Source: Enhydrobacter aerosaccus
GTDB lineage: Bacteria > Pseudomonadota > Alphaproteobacteria > Reyranellales > Reyranellaceae
DNA: 64,000 nt
Reading direction: 5' to 3'
NCBI RefSeq assembly: GCF_900167455.1
Contig: NZ_FUWJ01000011.1
Location: 153,446 to 217,445 of the forward strand
Shown: positions 43,333-51,945 of the stretch, piece after piece
Numbering within the stretch: the first letter of the stretch is position 1
How the letters are laid out: each line of letters begins with the position of its first letter
Made by a program: the position numbers and the translations under genes
The notes under the pieces: model-generated
The model's database searches: none
What the model was told of the DNA's origin: nothing
What the model saw: only the letters and a program-made list of their open reading frames with translations

Positions 43333-43369
43333 GACGGCGGCGCCACCCGGGGTCGCCGTCCCTGATTTT
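43333..43369 (+). terminator. Probable terminator after the cold-shock gene
   Basis: GACGGCG, 14-base loop, CGCCGTC followed after five bases by TTTT. The stem is GC-rich but the T-tract is short and displaced. It starts 18 bases after the stop codon. Confidence 0.45.
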
Positions 43370-43452
43370 CGGTACGAGGCAGGGCTTGCGATGCCCTTGA
43401 GCATCGTGGCCGTTGCGGCGAAAACATCCCCATCGGAAGAAGGGATGAACGC

Positions 43453-44853
43453 ATGACGCTGCCGGCCGACCTGCATTACCTTTCGCTCAACGAGATTGCT
43501 CGGCGCCTGAGGGATCGCACTGTTTCCTCGGTAGAGCTTACTCGCGCGATCCTCGAGCGTATCGAGAAGGTCGACTCCACACTCAAAAGCTACGCCGTCG
43601 TCACGCCGGATCGTGCCTTGGCCGATGCAGCCGCTCTCGACATCGAGGCCGCCGCCGGCCGGTGGCGTGGGCCTCTGCACGGCGTGCCCATTGCCGTGAA
43701 GGACCTTTGCAACACAGCCGGCATCCCGACGGCCGCCGGCATGGCGATTCACCGCGACCATGTTCCCATCGAGGACGCCACCGTCGTGACGCGCCTCAAG
43801 GCTGCCGGTGCGGTAATTCTGGGCAAGCTGCAGATGACGGAGGGCGCGTTCGGCGCTCACCATCCCAGCATCCCGACGCCGCTCAATCCCTGGAATGCCG
43901 CCTATTGGACCGGCGCATCCTCTTCCGGCTCCGGGGCTGCCACGGCGGCAGGGCTCTGTTACGGCTCGCTGGGTTCCGATACGGGCGGCTCGATTCGCTT
44001 TCCCTCGACCATGAACGGACTCTCGGGGCTCAAGCCGACATGGGGGCGCGTCAGCCGCGCTGGCGTCTTTCCCTTGGCAGAATCGCTCGACCATGTCGGT
44101 CCGATGGCTCGCAGCGCCCTCGATTGCGCCATGATACTTGGCGTGGTGGCGGGCCCCGACCCCGAGGATCCGACGGCAGTTCCGATTGCGGTGCCCGACT
44201 ATGTCGCCGCGGCAGCCGTCGGCGTTGCCGGCCGGCGGATCGGGATTCCGGTCGGGCTGTCCGATCTCGATCCGGACAGTGCCCGCACTCTTGGCGATGC
44301 CGTTACCGTGTTCGAGAAGCAGGGCGCGCAGATCGTCGAAGTCCGGTTGCCGGCTGCTTTCCAGCAGGCTTCCCGCGACTGGCTCGGCCTATGCGCTGTC
44401 GAGACCGCGCTTGCTCACGAAAAGACCTATCCGTCCCGAGCGGCCGAGTACGGTCCCGTTCTGGCGGGCCTGATCGACATGGGACGCGGTCTTTCGGCGG
44501 TGGACTATGCGCGCCTGCAAGTGCGCCGGGCCGCGGTGACGGGCGGCCTCAACACCTTGCTGGCCTCGCTCGATCTGCTGCTGATGCCGGTGATGGGCAC
44601 GGCCGTTTGGTCACTCGATCGGCTGGCCGTCACTGGCCGTGATCCCGAGGCGGTCGCGGCGCGGCTGCGCTATACGGCGCCTTTCGATCTGAGCGGCCAT
44701 CCGACACTGACCTTGCCCGGCGGCAAAACGGTCGACGGCATGCCGACTGGCTTTCAGATCGTCGGCCGTTCTTTCGACGAAGCGGGCGTATTGGCCGGCG
44801 GCCACGCCTTCCAGCAGGCGACAGACTGGCACCTCAGGCGGCCGCCTCTATAG
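43453..44853 (+). CDS. Amidase-signature family hydrolase
   Basis: 466 residues. Ser-cisSer-Lys triad: Lys83 (PIAVKDLCNT), cis-Ser in GASSSGSG (156-157) and nucleophile Ser180 in GSDTGGSIRFP. Complete amidase-signature fold, including PVMGTAVWSL and GMPTGFQIVGRSFDE. Hydrolyses an amide (could be an aryl amide, nitrile-derived amide or Asp/Glu-tRNA type); no GatB or GatC is adjacent, so a free amidase is likely. Single gene between the cold-shock and cyclase genes. Confidence 0.9.
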   Translation: MTLPADLHYLSLNEIARRLRDRTVSSVELTRAILERIEKVDSTLKSYAVVTPDRALADAAALDIEAAAGRWRGPLHGVPIAVKDLCNTAGIPTAAGMAIHRDHVPIEDATVVTRLKAAGAVILGKLQMTEGAFGAHHPSIPTPLNPWNAAYWTGASSSGSGAATAAGLCYGSLGSDTGGSIRFPSTMNGLSGLKPTWGRVSRAGVFPLAESLDHVGPMARSALDCAMILGVVAGPDPEDPTAVPIAVPDYVAAAAVGVAGRRIGIPVGLSDLDPDSARTLGDAVTVFEKQGAQIVEVRLPAAFQQASRDWLGLCAVETALAHEKTYPSRAAEYGPVLAGLIDMGRGLSAVDYARLQVRRAAVTGGLNTLLASLDLLLMPVMGTAVWSLDRLAVTGRDPEAVAARLRYTAPFDLSGHPTLTLPGGKTVDGMPTGFQIVGRSFDEAGVLAGGHAFQQATDWHLRRPPL

Positions 44854-44875
44854 GAACTCCCGGTCCATAGCTGCA

Positions 44876-44904
44876 TGGACGCTGAATCGCGGTTGCGGTA
44901 AAAT
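44876..44904 (+). promoter_or_regulatory. Predicted sigma-70-type promoter of the cyclase operon
   Basis: TGGACG (44876-44881) and TAAAAT (44899-44904), 17 bases apart, 41 bases before the cyclase start. Four of six and five of six matches to the consensus. No experimental support. Confidence 0.35.
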
Positions 44905-44945
44905 TAGTTCCGCGCGATTGCGGATGCGACTCGAACAGCCGGTAG

Positions 44946-47021
44946 ATGATCTCCTTCTTTAAGCGCGATTGGCGGCTGAAGCCGAGCATCCTTGCCCTGT
45001 TCGTGGTCCTGACCGTGCCGGTCTCCGTCACGATCGTGGCGGTGACGTTCCTGTCCAACGAATCGATCGCGCGCATTGATGCCGAGACCCTGGTCGACCG
45101 GTTTCGGGTCACGAGCACGAAAGACGCAGAAAGCGACTTCGACGGCATCAAGGCCATGGCGAGGACGGCGGCAGTCCTCGGCAGCGAACAGCCGGACTTC
45201 TATTTCAATGACCGTTCGCTGGGGTACCTCGACAGTATCCTGCTTTCGAACGACAAGATCGTCAGCGCCTATGTCGGCCTCAACGACGGCACCTTCCGGC
45301 AGGCCCGGCGCATCGATCCCCAGGTCAAGATCCAGGGCAAGCTGCCGCCAGCCGGCGCGCGCTTCGCCTATCGCTGGATCGTGAAGGGCAATGACGGGAT
45401 CTTGCTGGACCGATACGAGTTTCGCAATGCCGAGGGAGTCGTCCTCGGGACCTCACAAGAGGAGACGAGTTACGATCCGCGGCAGCGGGTCTGGTACCGC
45501 TTTACCGTACAGGCAGGCTCGACATTCACGACCGAGCCCGATGTCTTCGCTGCGCTGGGATTGATCGGCTTCACCATCGCCGCGCCATTTTCCGCCGACG
45601 GCAGGACACTCGGCGTCGCCGCCATAGACATGACGCTCGACGGGCTGTCGGCGTATCTCGCCGAGCGCAAGATCAGCGCAGGCACGCGGAGCTACATCCT
45701 GGATTCGCGCGGGCTGGTAATCGCCAACTCGGACATGTCCAAGACCTACACGAACAACGATGGCCAGGTCGAATTGCGGCATCTGACCGAAGTCGGAGGC
45801 GAGCTGGTGGCGGCCGCCTTTACCGAGCGTCCCGAAGGGCGGGAGAAGCTGTACACCTTCTTCCACGACGGCGACGAGTATGTCGCCAGCCTGACTGCCC
45901 TGCCTCCGGCATTCGGCAAGCGCTGGCAACTGTTCGTGCTCACGCCGCTTTCGGATTTCACCCGGCCGTTCGAGAAGAACAACCATCGCATGCTGCTGTT
46001 CGGGCTGGTGGCCACCGCCCTGCAGCTCGTGATCATCTACCTGCTGTCGGGCATCGTCTCAGCGCCCCTCGAGCGGCTGGCGCGCAAGGTCGATCGCATC
46101 CAGGAATTCGAAGGGGAGAGCCTGCCCAGCCCGCAATCGGCCATTCGCGAGATCTCCGTCCTGTCGCGTGCGATCGACACGCTCGATTCGGCAGCCAAGG
46201 CCTTCGCCGCCTTCGTGCCGGTGGGGCTCGTGAAGCAGCTGCTGCAGTCGGATCAGAAGCTCGAGCTCGGCGGGCACAGCCGTTTCCTGACCATCTTCTT
46301 CTCCGATCTGGAGGCCTTCTCCACACTCTCCGAGGAGGTGCCGTCCCAGGAGCTGCTGCTCCGCATTTCTGCCTACTTCGCGCTCGTCACGCGGATCGTG
46401 AATGCCGAGCACGGCACGATCGACAAATTCCTCGGCGACGGCGTCATGGCCTTCTGGGGCGCGCCTGCGCTGCTGGAAGATCATGCCTGGCTCGCCTGTG
46501 TGGCCGCCCTCAGGATCCAGCGCGGCATGGAAGAGCTGAACACGCAGTGGCGCGAGCAGGGGTTGAAGCCGCTCAATCTCCGCATCGGCATTCACAGCGA
46601 TGCGGTCCTCGTCGGCAATGTCGGGTCGCGCGAGCGCATGAGCTACACGGTGATCGGCGACGGTGTGAACGTCGCGGCGCGCCTCGAGGGCATCAACAAG
46701 GAATACGGCACGCGGGTCTGCATCAGCCATAGCGTGTTCAAGGAAGCGGGCGAACGGCTGTGCGTGCGCCCGATCGAGGAGGTCGTGGTCAAGGGCCGAC
46801 GCGCCAGGATCCCGATCTACGAGCTGCTGGGAGTCTACGGCGCCGGACCCGAACTGGAGCCTGATCCGGCGCTGCAGCGGCTTGGCGAACTGAGCAGAGA
46901 CGCCTATGCCGCCTGGTCGGCGCAAAAGCCGGAGGCGCTCGACCTCTACAAGAAGATCCTTTGCGAGTTTCCGACCGATGGCCTTGCCAAGGCCTTCGTT
47001 GCCCGGCTCGGTTCGGCATGA
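44946..47021 (+). CDS. Adenylate/guanylate cyclase with extracytoplasmic dCACHE sensor and HAMP
   Basis: 691 residues. Membrane helix ~12-36, double CACHE sensor ~40-335 (VWYRFTVQAGSTFTTEPDVF, GRTLGVAAIDMT, RSYILDSRGLVIANSD), second helix ~346-368, HAMP ~369-415 and class III nucleotide cyclase ~446-625. Metal Asp454 (FFSDLEAF) and Asp498 (FLGDGVMAFW) are present, as is the GDGVNVAARLEG segment. Purine specificity cannot be called with confidence. It makes cAMP or cGMP in response to a periplasmic ligand. It leads a six-gene coupled run, overlapping the methyltransferase (ATGA), so its signal may be tied to the amino-acid transporter downstream. Confidence 0.9.
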   Translation: MISFFKRDWRLKPSILALFVVLTVPVSVTIVAVTFLSNESIARIDAETLVDRFRVTSTKDAESDFDGIKAMARTAAVLGSEQPDFYFNDRSLGYLDSILLSNDKIVSAYVGLNDGTFRQARRIDPQVKIQGKLPPAGARFAYRWIVKGNDGILLDRYEFRNAEGVVLGTSQEETSYDPRQRVWYRFTVQAGSTFTTEPDVFAALGLIGFTIAAPFSADGRTLGVAAIDMTLDGLSAYLAERKISAGTRSYILDSRGLVIANSDMSKTYTNNDGQVELRHLTEVGGELVAAAFTERPEGREKLYTFFHDGDEYVASLTALPPAFGKRWQLFVLTPLSDFTRPFEKNNHRMLLFGLVATALQLVIIYLLSGIVSAPLERLARKVDRIQEFEGESLPSPQSAIREISVLSRAIDTLDSAAKAFAAFVPVGLVKQLLQSDQKLELGGHSRFLTIFFSDLEAFSTLSEEVPSQELLLRISAYFALVTRIVNAEHGTIDKFLGDGVMAFWGAPALLEDHAWLACVAALRIQRGMEELNTQWREQGLKPLNLRIGIHSDAVLVGNVGSRERMSYTVIGDGVNVAARLEGINKEYGTRVCISHSVFKEAGERLCVRPIEEVVVKGRRARIPIYELLGVYGAGPELEPDPALQRLGELSRDAYAAWSAQKPEALDLYKKILCEFPTDGLAKAFVARLGSA

Positions 47022-47725
47022 CGAACACGGTGCCTCTCCTGTCGTCGCGAACGATCAGTACGTTGCGGCCCAGCGAGTATACGGGTGCTCTGATCCAGGC
47101 GCTGCGCACGGCGCCCGAACGAATTGCTGGCGCGGCGGTGATCGAGATCGGATCGGGGAGCGGGGTGATCCTGGCGGCCATGGCTTCCCTCGGTGCCGCT
47201 TCCCTGTGCGGCGTCGATATCGAACATGAAGCGGTGCTGGCCGGCGCCGAGCTGCTGGCAAGCCTCGGCTACGGCGATGTGTCCCGCTTCCATCACGGCA
47301 ACCTGTGGGAGCCGGTGCAGGGACAGCGTTTCGACCTCGTCGTCGCCAACCTGCCCCATTTTCCGATGGCCCGCGGCAAGGTGCCGGGGCGGCGTCCGAG
47401 CTGGAGTTCCGGCGGCATCGACGGTCGACGACTGCTCGACCCGTTCCTCGATGGATTGGGTGACCACCTGGCCGGGCGCGGCCGCGCCATCATCACCCAC
47501 AACGGTTTCGTCTGTCTCGATCGGTCGCGTGAGATCCTGAGGCGGCATGGCCTTGGAGCCGAGGTGATCTTCACGACGTTGGTGCATCTTCCTCCCGAGA
47601 AGATGGAGTTGATGACCGATAGCGTCCTCGCGGCGGAGGAGGGGCGAACCATCCTGCGGTATGGTCCCTATGCCTTCGGCGAGATGCATATCGTCGAAAT
47701 CGCCGCCCTGCAGACACCAGGCTGA
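47018..47725 (+). CDS. SAM-dependent methyltransferase (HemK/RsmC-like fold)
   Basis: 235 residues. Motif I VIEIGSGSGVILAAMA (~40-55) binds SAM; a following acidic strand CGVDIEHEA and motif IV DLVVANLPHFP. The NPPY motif of amino-group methyltransferases reads NLPH here, so target chemistry may differ. ATG at 47018 overlaps the cyclase stop. Could methylate a protein, rRNA or small molecule; operon context gives no direct hint. One base separates it from the fused transporter gene. Confidence 0.75.
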   Translation: MTNTVPLLSSRTISTLRPSEYTGALIQALRTAPERIAGAAVIEIGSGSGVILAAMASLGAASLCGVDIEHEAVLAGAELLASLGYGDVSRFHHGNLWEPVQGQRFDLVVANLPHFPMARGKVPGRRPSWSSGGIDGRRLLDPFLDGLGDHLAGRGRAIITHNGFVCLDRSREILRRHGLGAEVIFTTLVHLPPEKMELMTDSVLAAEEGRTILRYGPYAFGEMHIVEIAALQTPG

Positions 47726-47726
47726 G

Positions 47727-49412
47727 ATGCGCCTGCTGCGACGTTGCGCGCTCGCTCTCCGTACCGCCCTGGCTGTGTTGGTCCTGCTCGGTGGGTCGGT
47801 CGCGGCGCGCGAAGACGATTCTCCCGATGCCCGATTGGCGCGCCTACTCGAGGAGGCACGCGATGCTGCCGACACCGCAGCCTGCAGCTCACCGGACACC
47901 GATCGCCTGGTGCGGATCTTCTGTGCCGGCCATATCCGCGTTGGCATCCGTGAATACTATCCTTTGTTCGCGACGCGGGTCGGCAATGTCCGCGACGGCT
48001 ACGAAGTCGATGTCGCGCAGGCGCTGGCGAAGAAGCTCGGTGTCGATGTCGAGTTTCTCAGGGTGAATGCCGCCAGCCGCATTCCCCTGCTTGCCGAGGA
48101 CCGCATCGATCTCATCATCGCCACCATGGGGCACAACACGCAGCGGGACACCCAGGTCCGCTTCATTCGGCCTCATTACTATCGCTCGGAGACGATCGTC
48201 GTCGGTCCGAAGCCGCTGGCGATAACCGGTTGGGATGACATTCCCGGCCGCACGGTTTGCGTTACGATCGGCAACGGCTCGAACGCCGATCTGGTCGCGC
48301 ACGATGCCCGCCTGCTGCTGTTCGACGAGGCGGGCGTGCTGCCGGATCGGCTGCTGGACGGCACCTGCACGCTGGCGGCCCAGGACGACAGCTTCTTCGC
48401 CGATGCCTTCACCGAGCCAGGCTTCGCCGCGCGCTTCGACACCAAATTCGGCTTCGCCCAGGTGCCGTGGGGGATGGCGGTCGCGCGCGAGCACAGCGAC
48501 CGGTTGGCAACCGCGCTGGATCTCATCAGCCAGATCTTCCACCGCGACGGCGTCTTTCTCGAGATTGCGCGCAAGCATCATATCGCCACGGGTTTCCTCC
48601 AGGAGCAGCGCAAGCTCTGGTCCAGCCCGACCTGCAACACGGCCACCGGTTTCACGAACCGGGCATGTCTGTTGCCGGCGTTCGACGCCGAACTCGAGCC
48701 GACGCCCTTCGCGGGAGCGGTGACCGATTTCGAGGACTGGTTCTCGGCGCTGACGGGCGTCGAGCTGTCCCTGCCGATGCTGAAGACGATGCCGGCCTGG
48801 TCATTGTTTCTGAGCGGCATCGCCAACACGCTCGTGCTGATTGCCGGGGCGCTGTCGGGCACGCTGCTGTTCGCCCTGCTGATCGGGCTGGCCCTCAGTT
48901 CGACGCATCGCCTGCCGCGATGGCTGGCGCGCGGCCTGGTGGTCGTCCTCCAGTCCTCGCCGATCGTTCTCACGCTCGTGGTCGCTTCGGCCGTTACGCA
49001 TGCGCTTTTGCCCTACTCGGCGGCGACGGCGCTCGGCGCGGCCATTGTCGCGCTCGGCCTCGTGAATGGCAGCAATGCCGGCCAGGCGATCGGCGAGGCG
49101 ATGGCATCGCTGCGCGCCGAAGAGGCGGCATCGGGGCGACATGTAGACCAATTGTTCGTGCGAGCAGTCGGTCGTGCGGCGACACAGATCGTGGCGTTTC
49201 TCATCAATGCGGCGAAGGGAACGCCCATTGCCAGCTTCATCGGCGCGCCCGAGCTTCTAAGCGCCCTGACCGATATCACGTCCTTCTCCAGCGGTCGGGC
49301 CACCACCTACACGCTGCTGCTGGTCTTCTACACCCTGGTCGTCATCGTCGTCGTCGCCCTGTGCCGCCGTCTGCAGGTGGCGCTCGAAGGTCGGCAGGTG
49401 CCAGCCCGATGA
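47727..49412 (+). CDS. ABC-type amino-acid transporter: periplasmic binding domain fused to permease
   Basis: 561 residues. Signal peptide or anchor ~1-27, PBPb binding domain ~60-290 (HIRVGIREYYPLF, GYEVDVAQALAKKL, DLIIATMGH), linker with four Cys (PTCNTATGF, RACLLP) and a His/Arg-type permease domain ~345-555 (LFLSGIANTLVLIAGALSG, then AKGTPIASFIGAPELL as the EAA-like loop). Such binding-protein/permease fusions resemble ArtQ/GlnPQ-type importers of polar amino acids. The next gene (ATGA overlap) is a second permease. No ATPase is encoded in the window, so a remote or shared one must act. ATG at 47727 is one base after the methyltransferase stop. Confidence 0.87.
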   Translation: MRLLRRCALALRTALAVLVLLGGSVAAREDDSPDARLARLLEEARDAADTAACSSPDTDRLVRIFCAGHIRVGIREYYPLFATRVGNVRDGYEVDVAQALAKKLGVDVEFLRVNAASRIPLLAEDRIDLIIATMGHNTQRDTQVRFIRPHYYRSETIVVGPKPLAITGWDDIPGRTVCVTIGNGSNADLVAHDARLLLFDEAGVLPDRLLDGTCTLAAQDDSFFADAFTEPGFAARFDTKFGFAQVPWGMAVAREHSDRLATALDLISQIFHRDGVFLEIARKHHIATGFLQEQRKLWSSPTCNTATGFTNRACLLPAFDAELEPTPFAGAVTDFEDWFSALTGVELSLPMLKTMPAWSLFLSGIANTLVLIAGALSGTLLFALLIGLALSSTHRLPRWLARGLVVVLQSSPIVLTLVVASAVTHALLPYSAATALGAAIVALGLVNGSNAGQAIGEAMASLRAEEAASGRHVDQLFVRAVGRAATQIVAFLINAAKGTPIASFIGAPELLSALTDITSFSSGRATTYTLLLVFYTLVVIVVVALCRRLQVALEGRQVPAR

Positions 49413-50032
49413 TCTCCTTCGATCAGATCGTATCGAGCTTCCTGCCGTCGTTGCTGGAAGGCATGGCGGTGAACTTCGAGATCGCGGGCATCGCCATCGC
49501 CCTCGGCCTGGCGCTCGGCCTGATCCTGGCGCTTGCGCGGTTGCGCGGCGGCGCCGGCGGTGCGGTGGCGGCCTCGGCCATCACCCTGATGCGCGCCGCT
49601 CCGACCTTCGTCGTCATGTTCTTCCTGCTGAACGCCCTGCCGCGCGGCGCCGCCGTCTCCGGCGTGATGGCGGTGGCGTTGTCGTTGCTGCCCTATTCGG
49701 CGGCGTTCGTCGCCGACAGCGGCGTCGATGCCTTACGCCATGTCCGCGCCGGTTCCATGCTGGGAGCGCTCCTGTTCCTGCCGAATGTCATGCGCGCCTT
49801 CTTCGTGCTGGTGATGTCCTCCAGCGCCGGGGCGGCGATCGGCGTTGGCGAAGGCATCGCCGCGATCCTGCACGAGGCCGAGCGGCTTTCGTCCCTGGAT
49901 GACCGGCTGATCCTGTTCGCGATCGGCGTCGCCGCGTTCGGGGTGCCGCTGCAGTTTGGTTTCGCCCTTCTCCGGTTCGTGCAGAAGTGGCTCGGTATTC
50001 ACCTGACGCGCAACCGCCAAGAGGCAACATGA
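49409..50032 (+). CDS. ABC amino-acid transporter permease
   Basis: 207 residues, four to five membrane helices of the HisM/GlnP family: FEIAGIAIALGLALGLILALAR and MRAAPTFVVMFFLL are the usual N-terminal signature. Probably forms a heterodimer with the fused permease domain. ATGA overlaps on both sides (with the fusion gene and the TctC gene). The EAA-loop region ...GVGEGIAAILHEAERL is degenerate, so ATPase contact may be unusual. Confidence 0.82.
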   Translation: MISFDQIVSSFLPSLLEGMAVNFEIAGIAIALGLALGLILALARLRGGAGGAVAASAITLMRAAPTFVVMFFLLNALPRGAAVSGVMAVALSLLPYSAAFVADSGVDALRHVRAGSMLGALLFLPNVMRAFFVLVMSSSAGAAIGVGEGIAAILHEAERLSSLDDRLILFAIGVAAFGVPLQFGFALLRFVQKWLGIHLTRNRQEAT

Positions 50033-51018
50033 TCAACAAGGCCCGCCATCCAGTTCTCGCTCGCCGCTCCCTGCTGCTGGGGGCAGGGCTGTCGGCTCTC
50101 GCCGGCGCCGCCCGCGGCCAGGCCTATCCCAACCGGCCGATTCGCATTGTCGTGCCTTATTCGGCAGGTGGCGGCGCCGATACCACGGCGAGGCTGATCG
50201 CGCCGAAGCTGCAGGAGGCGCTGGGCGAGACGATCGTGATCGACAACCGGCCGGGCGCCGGCGGGGTGATCGGCGACGACGTCGTGGCGAAGTCGCCGCC
50301 GGACGGCTACACGCTGCTGATCGGCGCCTTTGCCCACGCGGTGAACCCGTCGCTCCTGCCGAAAATGCCATTCAAGACGCCAGACGATTTCGCGCCCATC
50401 TCGCTCCTGGTGACGGTGCCGGAGTTGCTGGTGATCACGCCGTCGCATCCCGCAAAGACGGTGGCCGATCTCGTCGCGATGGCCAAGGCGCAGCCCGGCA
50501 AGCTGTTTTATGCCTCCTCGGGCAACGGCAGCGCTCAGCATCTCGCGGCCGAGCTGTTCAAGATGCGCACCGGCACCGATATCGGGCACGTCCCCTACAA
50601 GGGCGGTGGACTTGCCGTGGCCGATGTGGCTGCCGGCCACGTGCCCTTCTATTTCGGCAACATGTCGAGTGCGCTGCCGCAAGCGCGGGCCGGGCGGGTG
50701 CGGGCGCTCGCCGTCACCAGCCCGCAGCGCTCGCCGGCAGCCCCGGAGATTCCGACCATGGCCGAGGCGGGCGTGCCGGGCTGCGAGATCTCCGAATGGA
50801 ATGCCTTGATGGCGCCGGCTGGCACGTCACCCGAGGTGATCGAGCGGCTGCATGTCGAGGTGGCAAAGATCATGCGCATGCCCGACATCAAGGAGAAGTT
50901 CGCCGATCTCGGTGCCGACACGATCGGCTCGACGCCACAGGAACTCGCGACATTCCTGGCGGCCGAGATGGCCAAGTGGGCCGAAGTCGTGAAGGCCGCC
51001 AACATCAAGATCGAATAG
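50029..51018 (+). CDS. Bug/TctC-family periplasmic binding protein
   Basis: 329 residues. Leader with ARRSLLLGAGL and cleavage near GQAYPNRP; TctC motifs VPYSAGGGADTTAR, VIDNRPGAGGVIG, SPPDGYTLLIG. It overlaps the permease gene by ATGA, so an ABC-type membrane component and a TctC receptor are on one transcript, an unusual pairing. It could bind a carboxylate in the same uptake pathway. Followed at four bases by an SDR. Confidence 0.88.
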   Translation: MINKARHPVLARRSLLLGAGLSALAGAARGQAYPNRPIRIVVPYSAGGGADTTARLIAPKLQEALGETIVIDNRPGAGGVIGDDVVAKSPPDGYTLLIGAFAHAVNPSLLPKMPFKTPDDFAPISLLVTVPELLVITPSHPAKTVADLVAMAKAQPGKLFYASSGNGSAQHLAAELFKMRTGTDIGHVPYKGGGLAVADVAAGHVPFYFGNMSSALPQARAGRVRALAVTSPQRSPAAPEIPTMAEAGVPGCEISEWNALMAPAGTSPEVIERLHVEVAKIMRMPDIKEKFADLGADTIGSTPQELATFLAAEMAKWAEVVKAANIKIE

Positions 51019-51022
51019 GTCC

Positions 51023-51886
51023 ATGTCCTACCGTTCCATCTTCCGTCCCGGCCTGTTTGCCGGACAGACCATCGTGGTGACCGGAGGCGGCTCCGGCATC
51101 GGCCGATGCACCGCTCACGAACTGAAGTCGCTCGGGGCGCGTCTCGCCCTGATCGGACGCACGGCCGAGAAGCTGGAGCACGTGAAAGAGGAACTGGGGG
51201 ATCCCGATACCTTCACTTTTGCCGCCGATCTGCGGAAGGAAGATCAAGTCAAGGCAGCGATCGACGGCGTAATGGCCTGGAGCGGCCGCATCGATGGACT
51301 CGTCAACAATGCGGGCGGGCAGTTTCCGGCGCAGCTCAAGGACATCTCCTTGAACGGCTGGAACGCCGTCGTCGCCAACAATCTGACGGCGACGTTTCTC
51401 GTCTCGAAGGAAGTCTATCTGCGCTGGATGGAGAAGAATGGCGGCGCGATCGTCAATGTCGGTGCCGACTGGGACCTCGGCAACCCGGGCATGGGCCATA
51501 ATGGAGCGGCGCGAGCGGGGCAGGTGAACTTCACCTTCACGGCCTCGATCGAGTGGGCCCATTCGGGTGTGCGCGTGAACTCGGTGATTCCGGGCTTCAT
51601 CGCGTCCTCGGGGCTCGATCGCTATCCCGAACGTGCGCACGAGGCGCTGCGCTCCGTGCGCTCACGCATTCCGCTGAAGCGCCATGGTACCGAGTCCGAG
51701 ATCGCAGGTGCCATCGTTTACCTGCTGAGCGACGCCGCCGCCTATGTGACGGGGGCGACGCTGCGCGTCGATGGCGGCCTGCACAACAACGGCAAGGCCA
51801 CCTTCTACGAGGTGCCGGATCACGACAGGTCCAAGTCCTTCAACGGCTTTCCGCTGTACCGCGCCCCGGATGTGCTGAAACGCTGA
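51023..51886 (+). CDS. SDR-family protein, 2,4-dienoyl-CoA reductase-like, without YxxxK
   Basis: 287 residues. Rossmann motif TGGGSGIGRCTA (~20-31) and NNAGGQFPA (~94-102). The catalytic region reads GHNGAARAGQVN, so the YxxxK Tyr and Lys are absent, as in SDRs of the dienoyl-CoA reductase type that use other residues. C-terminus PGFIASSGLDRYPE is complete. Terminal gene of the six-gene cyclase/transporter run, four bases behind the TctC gene. Probably reduces an acyl-CoA or similar with NADPH. Confidence 0.82.
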   Translation: MSYRSIFRPGLFAGQTIVVTGGGSGIGRCTAHELKSLGARLALIGRTAEKLEHVKEELGDPDTFTFAADLRKEDQVKAAIDGVMAWSGRIDGLVNNAGGQFPAQLKDISLNGWNAVVANNLTATFLVSKEVYLRWMEKNGGAIVNVGADWDLGNPGMGHNGAARAGQVNFTFTASIEWAHSGVRVNSVIPGFIASSGLDRYPERAHEALRSVRSRIPLKRHGTESEIAGAIVYLLSDAAAYVTGATLRVDGGLHNNGKATFYEVPDHDRSKSFNGFPLYRAPDVLKR

Positions 51887-51945
51887 AGCGCGATGGCCGT
51901 TGCTTCAGCCGTCGTCCCCTGTTCAGGCACTATAGCCCCCCGGCA

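Noticed and set aside
44946..47021. Methyl-accepting chemotaxis protein or histidine kinase
   Set aside because: The CACHE/HAMP half would fit, but the C-terminus has class III cyclase metal residues rather than a signalling hairpin or kinase domain.
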